NCBI GenBank assembly: GCA_016235045.1
Contig: JACRME010000017.1
Location: 1-52,526, forward strand
From: Nitrosomonadales bacterium
GTDB lineage: Bacteria > Pseudomonadota > Gammaproteobacteria > Burkholderiales > Gallionellaceae
DNA: 52,526 nucleotides
Reading direction: 5' to 3'
Shown: positions 26,436 through 34,781 of the stretch, piece by piece
Layout of the letters: every line of letters begins with the position of its first letter
Position numbering within the stretch: the first letter of the stretch is position 1
Translations under genes and position numbers: made by a program
The notes under the pieces: generated by a model
The model's database searches: none
Told to the model about the DNA's origin: nothing
The model's input: the letters and a program-made list of their open reading frames with translations, nothing else

Positions 26436-27818
26436 TCATCCGTTTTTGCCGAATTCCCCGCCGAAACGCCTGAGCAGTTCCAGCATCGCGCTGGCCTTGT
26501 CCCTGGTTTCCTGATATTCCGCCGCGCAGGTCGAATCGGCCACGATACCGCCACCCGCCCAGCAGCGGATCTCCCCGCCGGAATGCACCAGGGTGCGGAT
26601 GGCGATGTTGGTATCCATATTGCCGTCGTGACCGACATAGCCGATGACGCCGCAATAGATGCCGCGCCGGTGCGGTTCGAGTTGTTCGATGATCTCCATC
26701 GCGCGCAGCTTGGGCGCCCCGGTGATGGAGCCGCCGGGGAAGCAATCGCGCAGCAGGTCGAGCGCACTCTTGCCGTTCCGCAATCCGCCTTCTATGGTGC
26801 TGACCAGGTGGTGTACGTTGGCGTAACTTTCCACTTCAAACAATTTGGTCGCCTGTACCGAGCCCGGCACACAACTTTTGCCCAGATCGTTGCGTAACAG
26901 GTCGACGATCATCAGGTTTTCGGCCCTGTCCTTGGGGTGCTGGCGCAGATCTTCCGCCAGCCGCGCGTCTTCCGCAGCATCGGCACCGCGCGGGCGAGTA
27001 CCTTTGATCGGCCGGGTCTGCACCCGACCCTGCCGGACTCGCAGGAAACGTTCCGGAGATGCGCAAAGTACCTGCGCATGCGGCCAATCGAGGAAGGCAG
27101 AGTATGGCGCGGGGCTGGAGCGGCGCAACTCCAGGTAGGCCGGAAAGGCATCGCCCGTCGCCTTGGCTGAAAAACGCTGCGCGAGGTTGACCTGGTAGCA
27201 ATCGCCGTCGTGCAGATAATTCCGCACGGCGCTGAAAGCATTTTGATAGGTAGCGGAAGTAAAGTTGGAAACGACTTCTCCCCGCACGCAAAACGACTCG
27301 CCTTTTCGCGCGGCTGGAGCGGATTTGCGCAATTTCTCCAGAACCTGCTCAAGCACCCGCTCCGTTCCGGCATATCGCAGTCTCGATACCAGCCGCGCGT
27401 TCAGTTCCTGATGATCGACAATGATCGCCCAGTCGTAAATGCCGACTGCCATCTCCGGCAAATGTTCGGCATCGCTGGCGACCGCAGGCAGGTGCGCGTA
27501 GCGGCGCGCCAGGTCGTAGCCCCAGTAACCCAGCGCTCCGCCGGCGAAAGGAATGTCCGGCATGGGCAGGATAGCCTCGCCCAGCAGTTCGCGCACGACG
27601 TCGAAAGGGTCGCCGTTCGAGTAGCGCACACCCGACGCATCGCGTATCTCGGTGCGTTCGCCGCGTATCTCCGCCGTGACCGCCGGATCCGCCACCAGGA
27701 TGTCGTAACGACCGCCGCCTCCGCCATCCAGCCATGCCGGCCATGCCAGATCACGGATAGCGGCGAAGTAGGCACTGGCATCGGCCCGATAGGGAAGAGG
27801 GGTGCTATACAGCATCAA
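26436..27818 (-). CDS. pabB: Aminodeoxychorismate synthase component I
   Basis: A 460-aa chorismate-utilising enzyme that makes 4-amino-4-deoxychorismate for folate. The motif TRPIKGTRPRG contains the PIKGT lysine of PabB, and DLLRNDLGKSC, VHHLVSTIEGGLR, CFPGGSITGAPKLRAMEII and YCGVIGYVGHDG are chorismate-binding signatures. The C-terminal lyase PabC is not fused. A 36-bp divergent gap to the proteasome homolog must hold both promoters. TrpE was considered, but PIKGT and the order of motifs favour PabB. Confidence 0.93.
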   Translation of the reverse strand: MMLYSTPLPYRADASAYFAAIRDLAWPAWLDGGGGGRYDILVADPAVTAEIRGERTEIRDASGVRYSNGDPFDVVRELLGEAILPMPDIPFAGGALGYWGYDLARRYAHLPAVASDAEHLPEMAVGIYDWAIIVDHQELNARLVSRLRYAGTERVLEQVLEKLRKSAPAARKGESFCVRGEVVSNFTSATYQNAFSAVRNYLHDGDCYQVNLAQRFSAKATGDAFPAYLELRRSSPAPYSAFLDWPHAQVLCASPERFLRVRQGRVQTRPIKGTRPRGADAAEDARLAEDLRQHPKDRAENLMIVDLLRNDLGKSCVPGSVQATKLFEVESYANVHHLVSTIEGGLRNGKSALDLLRDCFPGGSITGAPKLRAMEIIEQLEPHRRGIYCGVIGYVGHDGNMDTNIAIRTLVHSGGEIRCWAGGGIVADSTCAAEYQETRDKASAMLELLRRFGGEFGKNG

Positions 27819-27854
27819 TGATAAAATTGGTTTTTTGAAAACTGGAAATTACGC

Positions 27855-28427
27855 ATGACCACTATCGTCGCTGTCAAAAAGAACGGTTACGCCGCCATCG
27901 CGGCAGATACACTGACCACTTTCGGCAACACCCGCTTGCATGCAACGCAGGACGCTTCCCACGACAAGATACTGCGAGTCGGCGACAGTTTCGTCGGCGT
28001 CTGCGGCAGTGCTGCGCACCACCTGGTACTGACCAGCCTGCTGTCCAAGATGCCGGATGTGCAGCTTAACAGCAAGGCCGCGATCTTTGAAACATTCCGC
28101 AAACTGCACCCCATCCTGAAGGAAGAGTGCTTCCTGAACCCCAAGGAAGACGAGGAAGATCCTTACGAGTCCAGCCAGATCACCGCGCTGATCGCCAACA
28201 GCAGCGGAATCTATGCCATCTATTCCATGCGTGAGGTATTCGAATACACCCGGTTCTGGGCCATCGGCTCGGGCCATGAATTTGCTTTGGGCGCCATGCA
28301 CCAGGTTTATGGGAGGTTTGACGATGCCGACGATATCGCGCGAACCGGTGTCGAAACCGGGATCGCTTTCGACAAAAACAGCGATGCCCCGATCACCCTC
28401 TATAAGGTAAAACTCGCCCAAGTCTGA
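27855..28427 (+). CDS. Betaproteobacterial proteasome homolog (HslV/20S-like peptidase)
   Basis: A 190-aa Ntn-hydrolase of the proteasome superfamily. After Met removal it begins TTIVAVKKNGYAAIAADTLTTFGNT, giving Thr1 as the nucleophile and Asp17, as in HslV; the catalytic lysine is probably Lys37 in HDKILRVGD. VGVCGSA and FWAIGSGHEFALGAMHQ are proteasome-beta features. It has no adjacent hslU, and HslV is usually shorter (about 175) and paired with it. The group known as BPH, described from betaproteobacteria, fits best. Substrates and any ATPase partner are unknown. Confidence 0.8.
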   Translation: MTTIVAVKKNGYAAIAADTLTTFGNTRLHATQDASHDKILRVGDSFVGVCGSAAHHLVLTSLLSKMPDVQLNSKAAIFETFRKLHPILKEECFLNPKEDEEDPYESSQITALIANSSGIYAIYSMREVFEYTRFWAIGSGHEFALGAMHQVYGRFDDADDIARTGVETGIAFDKNSDAPITLYKVKLAQV

Positions 28428-28754
28428 GTCGTATGGGGTTTTCAGGCAATTTTTCGCGGAAAAGGGATTCGCTTTTTCCGGAGGGAACAACCCCCTCCAG
28501 CGAACTGGATGTGTGCCTGCCACCTGTTTCGATAGAGGGCACCAACCCCTCCACTTCATCGTGGCAAAAATCCGAACTTGCCGTTGTCGGATAGCGGTGC
28601 GAGCCTTTGCACTACGCAGACCACTACGATACGCCAAGCATTGCTACCTTACGTTTCTCCAGAGGGGACAACGCCCCGCGCACTATCTCAAGTGAGAAAA
28701 ACATCTTTCCGAGCTGTCCGAGTCGATATCCGGCAGCCGTGAATCAGCCCCTAT
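28428..28754. other. Non-coding region with three related hairpins
   Basis: There is no supported gene in these 327 bases. Three short hairpins with similar ACAAC or ACCAAC loops are visible: 28480-28498 (GGAGGG/CCCTCC), 28535-28551 (GAGGG/CCCTC) and 28674-28687 (GGGG/CCCC). They may be part of the 3' end of the histone-like transcript on the minus strand or a small RNA. No T tract follows any of them. Confidence 0.4.
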
Positions 28755-29102
28755 CTAAACTGTCCGATCGGGGCTGCATTCACAGCCTCCCACCACAGCC
28801 GGAGCTGCAACAGGCTTTGCTACTGCGGGCTTCTTCGCGACAGCTTTTTTGGCAGCCGGTTTCTTGGCTGCTTTTTTGGCTGCAGGCTTTTTCGCAGCCG
28901 GCTTCTTGGCTGCGGCCTTCTTGGCAGCGGGTTTCTTTGCTGCTGCCTTTTTGGCTGCCGGCTTCTTGGCTGCTGCCTTTTTAGCGGCTGGCTTCTTGGC
29001 TACGGCCTTCTTGGCAGCGGGTTTCTTTGCTGCTGCCTTTTTAGCTGCCGGCTTCTTGGCTGCCGCCTTCTTTGCTGGTTTGGCTTTCTTTGCTGCTACC
29101 AT
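28755..29102 (-). CDS. Lysine/alanine-rich histone H1-like protein
   Basis: A 115-aa highly basic protein. After MVAAKKAKPAKK it is built from 5-7 residue units of the KKPAAKKA type, the C-terminal histone H1/AlgP-like pattern, repeated about twelve times. The end, VVGGCECSPDRTV, departs from the repeat and holds Cys-x-Cys. Such proteins bind DNA or RNA non-specifically. AAGGAGG lies 7 nt before the ATG, so it should be well translated. DNA-level repeats make length variation between strains likely. Confidence 0.85.
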   Translation of the reverse strand: MVAAKKAKPAKKAAAKKPAAKKAAAKKPAAKKAVAKKPAAKKAAAKKPAAKKAAAKKPAAKKAAAKKPAAKKPAAKKAAKKPAAKKAVAKKPAVAKPVAAPAVVGGCECSPDRTV

Positions 29103-29590
29103 TTCAACCTCCTTAGTGGTGAGTTAACAAAAAACAACACTACAACGAGACAACTACTACACCTCCAACACACCGCAAGCGGCGTGACTGAAGCCCTTGC
29201 AACAAAGGCTGCCGCGGCAGCCTTTGAAAAATCCCGCTTTCAGGAGAAAGCAACGCCCGCCTGGTAAGCGAAAGATCGCGTCCTGACCGCCGCGTCGTTC
29301 ACCAGGGGTGCATCACTCCACCCCGAAAAAATCTCGATTTGAGTTGAATCCGTATCTGGAACCATCAAGCGGCTATATTTCATAGGCAGTTGTTGGATCG
29401 ATAAGCATGGATGAAGATCGTACAAACCGGTTTGACGATGCGGCAGACGGTCTGGGAATTTGGAGGGAGGGGAGCCCCTGAGAAAGTATCTCGCTTTTGA
29501 TTTGCGCCAACGGCGCTGGATAAGTCAGATCTTGAGCTTCAAGTTCGCGCAAGCGAAATCCCCTTATGTGCCTTTTTTTGCCTCTTTTAA

Positions 29591-29638
29591 ACACTACCGC
29601 TAGTGTTTGGCGAAGAATTTTTTTACTACATCTTGCGG
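29591..29638. promoter_or_regulatory. Tandem NrdR-like boxes, orphan position
   Basis: ACACTACCGCTAGTGT (29591-29606) is a perfect 16-bp palindrome of NrdR-box type. A weaker copy, TTACTACATCTTGCGG, begins 32 bp further at 29623, the spacing of about three helical turns usual for NrdR pairs. The inner ACTACATCT of the weaker copy equals part of the box before nrdA. No nrd gene begins here; nrdB ends 321 bp to the right. Confidence 0.5.
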
Positions 29639-29880
29639 TTGCAACTTTATCTTAAATATGTTTGCTGTCAATATATAAATTGAGTTTTTTGCATTTTTTT
29701 GTTATGTCTTCGCCGATTTTTTTCTACGCGCCATTTTTTCTCGCCAGGCAAATAATTTTCGTTCGCCCTTTCCGGAAAAATCAAAGACTGGATCACTTCC
29801 AACGCGCGCCCCTGGACGATGAGTCAGCCGCATGCCCTGCATCGGGCCGATTTGAACGACATGACGGGCCCGGACAAATA

Positions 29881-29907
29881 AGAACGCTCCCGCGTGGGGA
29901 GCGTTCT
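29881..29907 (-). terminator. Rho-independent terminator of nrdAB
   Basis: AGAACGCTCC (29881-29890) pairs perfectly with GGAGCGTTCT (29898-29907) around a 7-nt loop. On the minus strand TTATTTGT follows the stem. It lies 52 bp after the nrdB stop. Confidence 0.75.
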
Positions 29908-29958
29908 GCGCATGTCCAACTCGATACCGTGTCTGGTTAGCGGGCCAAATCTGCCTCC

Positions 29959-31104
29959 TTAATCCCAGGACAGGGAGCCACCGGTCTGGTATTCGGTCAC
30001 GCGGGTCTCGAAGAAGTTTTTCTCCTTCTTCAGGTCGATCATCTCGGACATCCACGGGAACGGATTGGTCGCCCCGGGGAAGATTACATCGAGGCCGATC
30101 TGCTGGCAGCGGCGGTTGGCGATGAAGCGCATGTATTCCTTGAACATGGCCGCGTTCAGGCCCAGGATGCCGCGCGGCATGGTGTCGTCGGCATAGGCCG
30201 ATTCCAGTTCCGCCGCCTTGCGGAACAGGCCGGACAGCTCGGCCTTGAACTCGGGCGTCCACAGGTGCGGGTTCTCCATCTTGATCTGGTTGGCCATGTC
30301 GACGCCGAAATTCAGGTGCAGCGATTCGTCACGCAGGATGTACTGGAATTGCTCGGCCGCGCCGGTCATCTTGTTCTGACGACCCATGGCCAGGATCTGC
30401 ACGAAACCGACGTAGAAGAACATGCCTTCCATGATGCAGGCGAACACGATCAGGCTGCGCAGCAATTTCTGGTCGTTTTCCGGGGTGCCGGTCTTGAAGG
30501 CTGGATTAGTCAGCGTGTCGATGAACGGCAGCAGGAACTCGTCCTTGTCGCGGATCGACTGGACTTCGTGGTACATGTTGAAGACTTCACCCTCGTCCAT
30601 GCCGAGAGATTCGACGATGTACTGGTAGGAATGGGTATGGATGCCTTCGTCATAAGCCTGGCGCAGCAGATACTGGCGGCATTCCGGCGCCGTAATGTGG
30701 CGGTAGGTGCCCAGCACGATATTGTTGGCAGCCAGGCTGTCGGCGGTACTGAAGAAGCCGAGGTTGCGCATCACGATGCGGCGCTCGTCTTCGGTCAGGC
30801 CATTCGGGTTCTTCCACAGGGCAATGTCGGCCGACATGTTGATCTCCTGCGGCATCCAGTGGTTGGCGTTGCCGGCCAGGTATTTCTCCCACGCCCATTT
30901 GTACTTGAACGGCACCAGTTGGTTCACGTCGCAGCTGCTGTTGATGATGCGCTTGTCTTCCACACGGATGCGGCCGAAGGATTTCGCGGCGGGGGCGCTA
31001 TCCTTTTCGACCTTCTTGTCGGCCACTGTGGCGCCCATCTCCATGGTCGCCATGCGCAAGCCCGCCTGGGCGGGCGGTGTCAGTTCTTCGTCAAAATTCA
31101 GCAT
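29959..31104 (-). CDS. nrdB: Ribonucleotide reductase class Ia, beta subunit
   Basis: A 381-aa diiron-tyrosyl radical subunit. Iron-ligand and radical-transfer segments are visible: [45 protein letters not shown], the helix with [34 protein letters not shown], and the C-terminal [17 protein letters not shown] that docks on the alpha subunit. It follows nrdA by 52 bp. An N-terminal extension of about 50 residues precedes the conserved core, common in betaproteobacteria. Confidence 0.96.
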   Translation of the reverse strand: MLNFDEELTPPAQAGLRMATMEMGATVADKKVEKDSAPAAKSFGRIRVEDKRIINSSCDVNQLVPFKYKWAWEKYLAGNANHWMPQEINMSADIALWKNPNGLTEDERRIVMRNLGFFSTADSLAANNIVLGTYRHITAPECRQYLLRQAYDEGIHTHSYQYIVESLGMDEGEVFNMYHEVQSIRDKDEFLLPFIDTLTNPAFKTGTPENDQKLLRSLIVFACIMEGMFFYVGFVQILAMGRQNKMTGAAEQFQYILRDESLHLNFGVDMANQIKMENPHLWTPEFKAELSGLFRKAAELESAYADDTMPRGILGLNAAMFKEYMRFIANRRCQQIGLDVIFPGATNPFPWMSEMIDLKKEKNFFETRVTEYQTGGSLSWD

Positions 31105-31156
31105 ATCGTTCCTTTACCACTTTGTATCCGCCGCACAATGCGGCGAACGTACGTTC

Positions 31157-34027
31157 TTACTGACAAGCCTCACATTCAGGGTTGTCAATGGAACAGAACT
31201 TCGGCTCTTCCGCTGCCGCAGACATCCCTCCGGCACCCGCATCGCTCGAAACTGCGTTCAGTGCTCCCGCGCGCGAAGTAGACTTTTCGGCCGAAGTCGC
31301 ACCCATCGAGCGCAGGTAGTATGTAGTCTTCAAACCTCGCAACCACGCCAGCTTGTAGGTGTCATCCAGCTTGCGACCCGACACGCCGGCCATATAGATG
31401 TTGAGCGACTGCGACTGGTCTATCCATTTCTGGCGGCGCGATGCCGCTTCGATCAGCCAGGTCGGTTCGACCTCGAAGGCGGTGGCATACAAGCTGCGCA
31501 ACTCGGCCGGGATACGGTCGATCTTGGACAGGCTGCCGTCGAAATACTTGAGGTCAGAGATCATCACCTCGTCCCACAGGCCCAGTGCCTTCAGATCGTT
31601 CACCAGATGATCGTTGATCACGGTGAATTCGCCGGACAGGTTCGATTTCACGAACAGGTTCTGGTAGGTCGGCTCAATGCTCTGCGACACCCCGATGATG
31701 TTGGAGATGGTCGCCGTCGGCGCGATGGCCACGCAGTTCGAGTTGCGCATGCCGTTTTGCCGGATGCGGGCACGCAGCGCGTCCCAGTCCAGGCTGACGG
31801 ACATGTCCACTTCGACAAAACCGCCGCGCTGCTCGCGCAGCAGATTCAGGCTGTCTTGCGGCAGAATGCCTTTATCCCACAGGCTGCCGCGGTAAGTGGC
31901 ATAACGGCCGCGCTCTGCTGCCAGCTCGGTGGATGCCCAGTAGGCGTAATAACAGACCGCTTCCATGGAGCGATCGGCGAACTCGATCGCGGCTTGGGAC
32001 GAATACGGAATGCGCAGTTCGTGCAGGCAATCCTGGAAACCCATGATGCCGAGACCCACCGGACGGTGCTTGAGGTTAGCGTCGCGCGCCTTCTTCACCG
32101 CGTAATAATTGATGTCTATCACGTTATCCAGCATGCGCATGGCCGTGTTGACGGTGCGCTTGAGCTTGTCGTGATCGATCTGGCCGGCCTGGACGTGTCC
32201 CTTGGGGAACAGATGCGCCGCCAGGTTGACCGAGCCGAGGTTGCACACGGCAATCTCGCTGTCCGACGTATTCAGCGTGATCTCGGTACACAGGTTGGAG
32301 CTGTGCACCACGCCCACATGCTGCTGCGGGCTGCGGATATTGCATGGGTCCTTGAAGGTGACCCAGGGATGGCCGGTTTCGAACAGCATGGTCAGCATCT
32401 TGCGCCACAGCGATTGCGCCGGGACTTTCTTGAACAGCTTGATCTCGCCGTTGGCGGCCTTGGCCTCATAAGCGACATAAGCTTTCTCGAATTCGGTGCC
32501 GAATTTGTCATGCAGGTCCGGGCAATTCGAGGGCGAAAACAGCGTCCATTCGCCGCCTTCCATTACGCGCTTCATGAACAAGTCGGGGATCCAGTTCGAG
32601 GTGTTCATGTCGTGCGTGCGGCGGCGGTCGTCGCCGGTGTTCTTGCGCAATTCGAGGAATTCCTCGATATCCAGGTGCCAAGTCTCCAGGTAGGCGCACA
32701 CCGCGCCCTTGCGCTTGCCGCCCTGGTTCACCGCCACGGCGGTGTCGTTCACCACTTTCAGGAAGGGGACAACGCCCTGCGATTTGCCGTTGGTACCCTT
32801 GATGTGGCTGCCCAGCGCGCGCACATTGGTCCAGTCGTTGCCCAGACCACCCGCGAACTTGGACAGCAGCGCGTTCTCCTTCAACGCCTCATAGATGCCG
32901 TCCAGGTCATCCGCCACAGTAGTGAGGTAGCAGGAAGACAGTTGCGAACGGCGCGTACCCGAGTTGAACAGGGTCGGCGTGGAGCTCATGAAGTCGAAGC
33001 TGGACAGCAGGCGATAGAACTCGATGGCGCGCTCTTCGCGGTTGATCTCGTTCAGGCTCAGGCCCATCGCCACGCGCATGAAGAACGCCTGCGGCAGTTC
33101 GATGCGTTTATCGTTCTCATGCAGGAAATAGCGGTCATACAAGGTCTGCAGACCCAGGTAATTGAATTGCTGGTCGCGGCTCGCATCCAGCGCCTTGGCC
33201 AGACGTTCCAGATCGAAATTTGCCAACTCTTCGTTCAGCAACTCGGCCTCGATGCCTTGTTTTATGTATTGCGGGAAGTATTCGACATAGCGCGCCGCCA
33301 TGTCGGCCTGGGATACCTCTTCGCCGAGAATTTCGCAGAAAATGTTGTTCAGCAACAGGCGGGCCGTCACGTAACTGAAGGCCGGATCCTGCTCGATCAG
33401 CGTGCGGGCGGAAAGAATGGAACACTTGCGCACTTCTTCGATGGCGACGCCATCGTACAAATCCTTCAAGGTCAGCTTGAGCACCTTTTCCGCATCGGCT
33501 GCAGACCCCAGCCCCGCGCAGGCGGCCTGGATTTGCGCCGCCAGTTCCGCCACGTCCAGCGGGCGCACCGCCTCGCCGTGTTTCACGTTCAATACATGCG
33601 CCGGCGCAATTTCCTTCTTGCTCTTGCGCTCGCGCGTGCGCTGTTCGCGGTACAGCACATAGGAGCGGGCGACATCGTGTTCGCCGGATCGCATCAGCGA
33701 CAGTTCGACCTGGTCCTGGATATCCTCGATATGCAGGGTGCCGCCGTGCGGCTGACGGCGAACCAGCGCATTCACCACGTTCGCGGTCAATTGCTCCACC
33801 AACTCGCGCACGCGCGCGGAAGCCGCGCCCTGTCCGCCGTTGACAGCGATGAAAGCCTTGGTCATGGCAATGGATATCTTGCCCGGCTCGAACGAGACCA
33901 CCGAGCCGTTGCGGCGGACTACTTTGTATTGGTCTAGGAGCAAGCTGGAGGAGGGGGCAGATTCGGAATCTGGATGAACAAGCATGGATGAAACAGAGGT
34001 GGAAACACTATTTGTAGCAAGCAACAT
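31157..34027 (-). CDS. nrdA: Ribonucleotide reductase class Ia, alpha subunit
   Basis: A 956-aa catalytic subunit that reduces ribonucleoside diphosphates. It has an N-terminal ATP-cone (YKVVRRNGSVVSFEPGKISIAMTKAFIA), SSCYLTTV with the first redox cysteine, HSSNLCTEI with the thiyl-radical cysteine flanked by Asn and Glu, and a C-terminal CEAC thioredoxin-reducible pair. The ATG at 34027 is chosen because AAGGGGAG lies 5-6 nt upstream; an ATG at 34075 lacks a site. Two NrdR boxes lie upstream. Length is above E. coli NrdA (761) and suits the long betaproteobacterial form. Confidence 0.96.
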   Translation of the reverse strand: MLLATNSVSTSVSSMLVHPDSESAPSSSLLLDQYKVVRRNGSVVSFEPGKISIAMTKAFIAVNGGQGAASARVRELVEQLTANVVNALVRRQPHGGTLHIEDIQDQVELSLMRSGEHDVARSYVLYREQRTRERKSKKEIAPAHVLNVKHGEAVRPLDVAELAAQIQAACAGLGSAADAEKVLKLTLKDLYDGVAIEEVRKCSILSARTLIEQDPAFSYVTARLLLNNIFCEILGEEVSQADMAARYVEYFPQYIKQGIEAELLNEELANFDLERLAKALDASRDQQFNYLGLQTLYDRYFLHENDKRIELPQAFFMRVAMGLSLNEINREERAIEFYRLLSSFDFMSSTPTLFNSGTRRSQLSSCYLTTVADDLDGIYEALKENALLSKFAGGLGNDWTNVRALGSHIKGTNGKSQGVVPFLKVVNDTAVAVNQGGKRKGAVCAYLETWHLDIEEFLELRKNTGDDRRRTHDMNTSNWIPDLFMKRVMEGGEWTLFSPSNCPDLHDKFGTEFEKAYVAYEAKAANGEIKLFKKVPAQSLWRKMLTMLFETGHPWVTFKDPCNIRSPQQHVGVVHSSNLCTEITLNTSDSEIAVCNLGSVNLAAHLFPKGHVQAGQIDHDKLKRTVNTAMRMLDNVIDINYYAVKKARDANLKHRPVGLGIMGFQDCLHELRIPYSSQAAIEFADRSMEAVCYYAYWASTELAAERGRYATYRGSLWDKGILPQDSLNLLREQRGGFVEVDMSVSLDWDALRARIRQNGMRNSNCVAIAPTATISNIIGVSQSIEPTYQNLFVKSNLSGEFTVINDHLVNDLKALGLWDEVMISDLKYFDGSLSKIDRIPAELRSLYATAFEVEPTWLIEAASRRQKWIDQSQSLNIYMAGVSGRKLDDTYKLAWLRGLKTTYYLRSMGATSAEKSTSRAGALNAVSSDAGAGGMSAAAEEPKFCSIDNPECEACQ

Positions 34028-34095
34028 ACAACTCCCCTTGTGTGCTTGAGCCGGATCGCCTCCCAAGGAAGCCAAATCCCGTCATAAATCAAAAA

Positions 34096-34142
34096 CCACT
34101 ACATCTAGTGGTCAGGATGCGAATTTTGACTAATTCTAGTGC
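34096..34142 (-). promoter_or_regulatory. Tandem NrdR boxes overlapping the nrdA promoter
   Basis: CCACTACATCTAGTGG (34096-34111) and TGACTAATTCTAGTGC (34127-34142) fit the NrdR palindrome ACAC-N8-GTGT-like consensus and start 31 bp apart, three helical turns. A minus-strand promoter, TTGCAT (34155-34160) and TAGAAT (34133-34138) with 16-bp spacing, overlaps the distal box, so binding would block RNA polymerase. This supports ATP-cone repressor control of nrdAB. Confidence 0.8.
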
Positions 34143-34244
34143 ATCACTAAATTTATGCAAGAAGAATTTTGGCCTATATCTTTTTCTTTCCGGTCTATTC
34201 CCCGTTGACTTTTTGCCCGGTCAAAAATGCGTGAAAATCGAGAC

Positions 34245-34781
34245 TCATTCCCGCTGCTTCTTATACCGCTCCCAGTCGAAAAACGGCCCGGGATCGGTTT
34301 TGCGTTCAGGCGCGATGTCGGAATGGCCGGCAATGTCGCGTATCGGATAGGCGCGCTTGAGGCGTCTGGTCAGTCGGGCCAGCGCTTCATACTGGCGCTC
34401 GGTGTAAGACTCGAAGTCGCTGCCTTCAAGCTCGATGCCGATGGAGAAATCGTTGCAGCGCGAGCGCCCGCGCCAGGTTGAGACGCCAGCGTGCCAGGCG
34501 CGCCTGTTGCAGGGGACGAACTGCACGATCTGTCCCCCACGCCGAACCAGAAAATGGGACGACACCCGGACACCCTTGAGCTGTTCGAAATAGGGATGCT
34601 CCGAATGATCCAGTGAATTGGTGAAAAACCGCTCAATCGCGCTGCCGCCATATTCGTTGGGCGGCAGGCTGATGTTATGGATAACCAGAAGCACAACGGC
34701 AGTATGGATTGGGCGTGCATCCTGATTGGGTGAAGCCACACGGCGGACGCCGCTTAACCAGCCTTGCGGATCGAGTTTCAA
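34245..34781 (-). CDS. ampD: 1,6-anhydro-N-acetylmuramyl-L-alanine amidase AmpD
   Basis: A 178-aa cytoplasmic zinc amidase for recycling of cell-wall muropeptides. Zinc ligands are in VLLVIHNISLP (His35), NRRAWHAGVSTWRGR and AGHSDIAPERKTDPG, the family pattern. FSIGIELEG carries the conserved Glu. The stop overlaps nothing but lies just ahead of the nrdA 5' region; its start overlaps the pilR-like stop by 4 bp, so it is coupled to that operon. Confidence 0.94.
   Translation of the reverse strand: MKLDPQGWLSGVRRVASPNQDARPIHTAVVLLVIHNISLPPNEYGGSAIERFFTNSLDHSEHPYFEQLKGVRVSSHFLVRRGGQIVQFVPCNRRAWHAGVSTWRGRSRCNDFSIGIELEGSDFESYTERQYEALARLTRRLKRAYPIRDIAGHSDIAPERKTDPGPFFDWERYKKQRE

Larger units (their letters stand above)
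29103..29958. other. 856-bp intergenic region between histone-like gene and nrdB
   Basis: No confident gene. From left to right it holds the histone-like 5' region, a 22-nt perfect palindrome (29204-29225), GC sequence with only unconvincing frames, the pair of NrdR-like boxes at 29591 and 29623, an AT-rich stretch (29640-29760), and the nrdB terminator. A minus-strand frame at about 29702-29842, ending in the basic WREKMARRKKSAKT, might be a 46-aa protein but lacks a ribosome site. A 20-codon plus-strand frame (29819-29881) ends at the terminator. Confidence 0.4.

Noticed and set aside
28755-29102. CRISPR-like or tandem-repeat array
   Set aside because: The short periodic DNA here encodes the KKPAAKK units of the histone-like protein; there are no spacers or palindromic repeats.
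29204-29225. Perfect 22-nt palindrome as a terminator
   Set aside because: It has no loop and no T tract on either strand. It may be a binding site or part of a repeat, but nothing supports a specific function.
29702-29842. Basic 46-aa ORF downstream of nrdB
   Set aside because: There is no Shine-Dalgarno and it lies across the nrdB terminator. It is kept only as a note in the intergenic entry.
30707-33937. A very long plus-strand open frame of over 1,000 codons opposite nrdA/nrdB
   Set aside because: It is the antisense shadow of high-GC nrdA and nrdB. The minus-strand products carry all ribonucleotide-reductase motifs, and the plus-strand translation has no recognisable domain.
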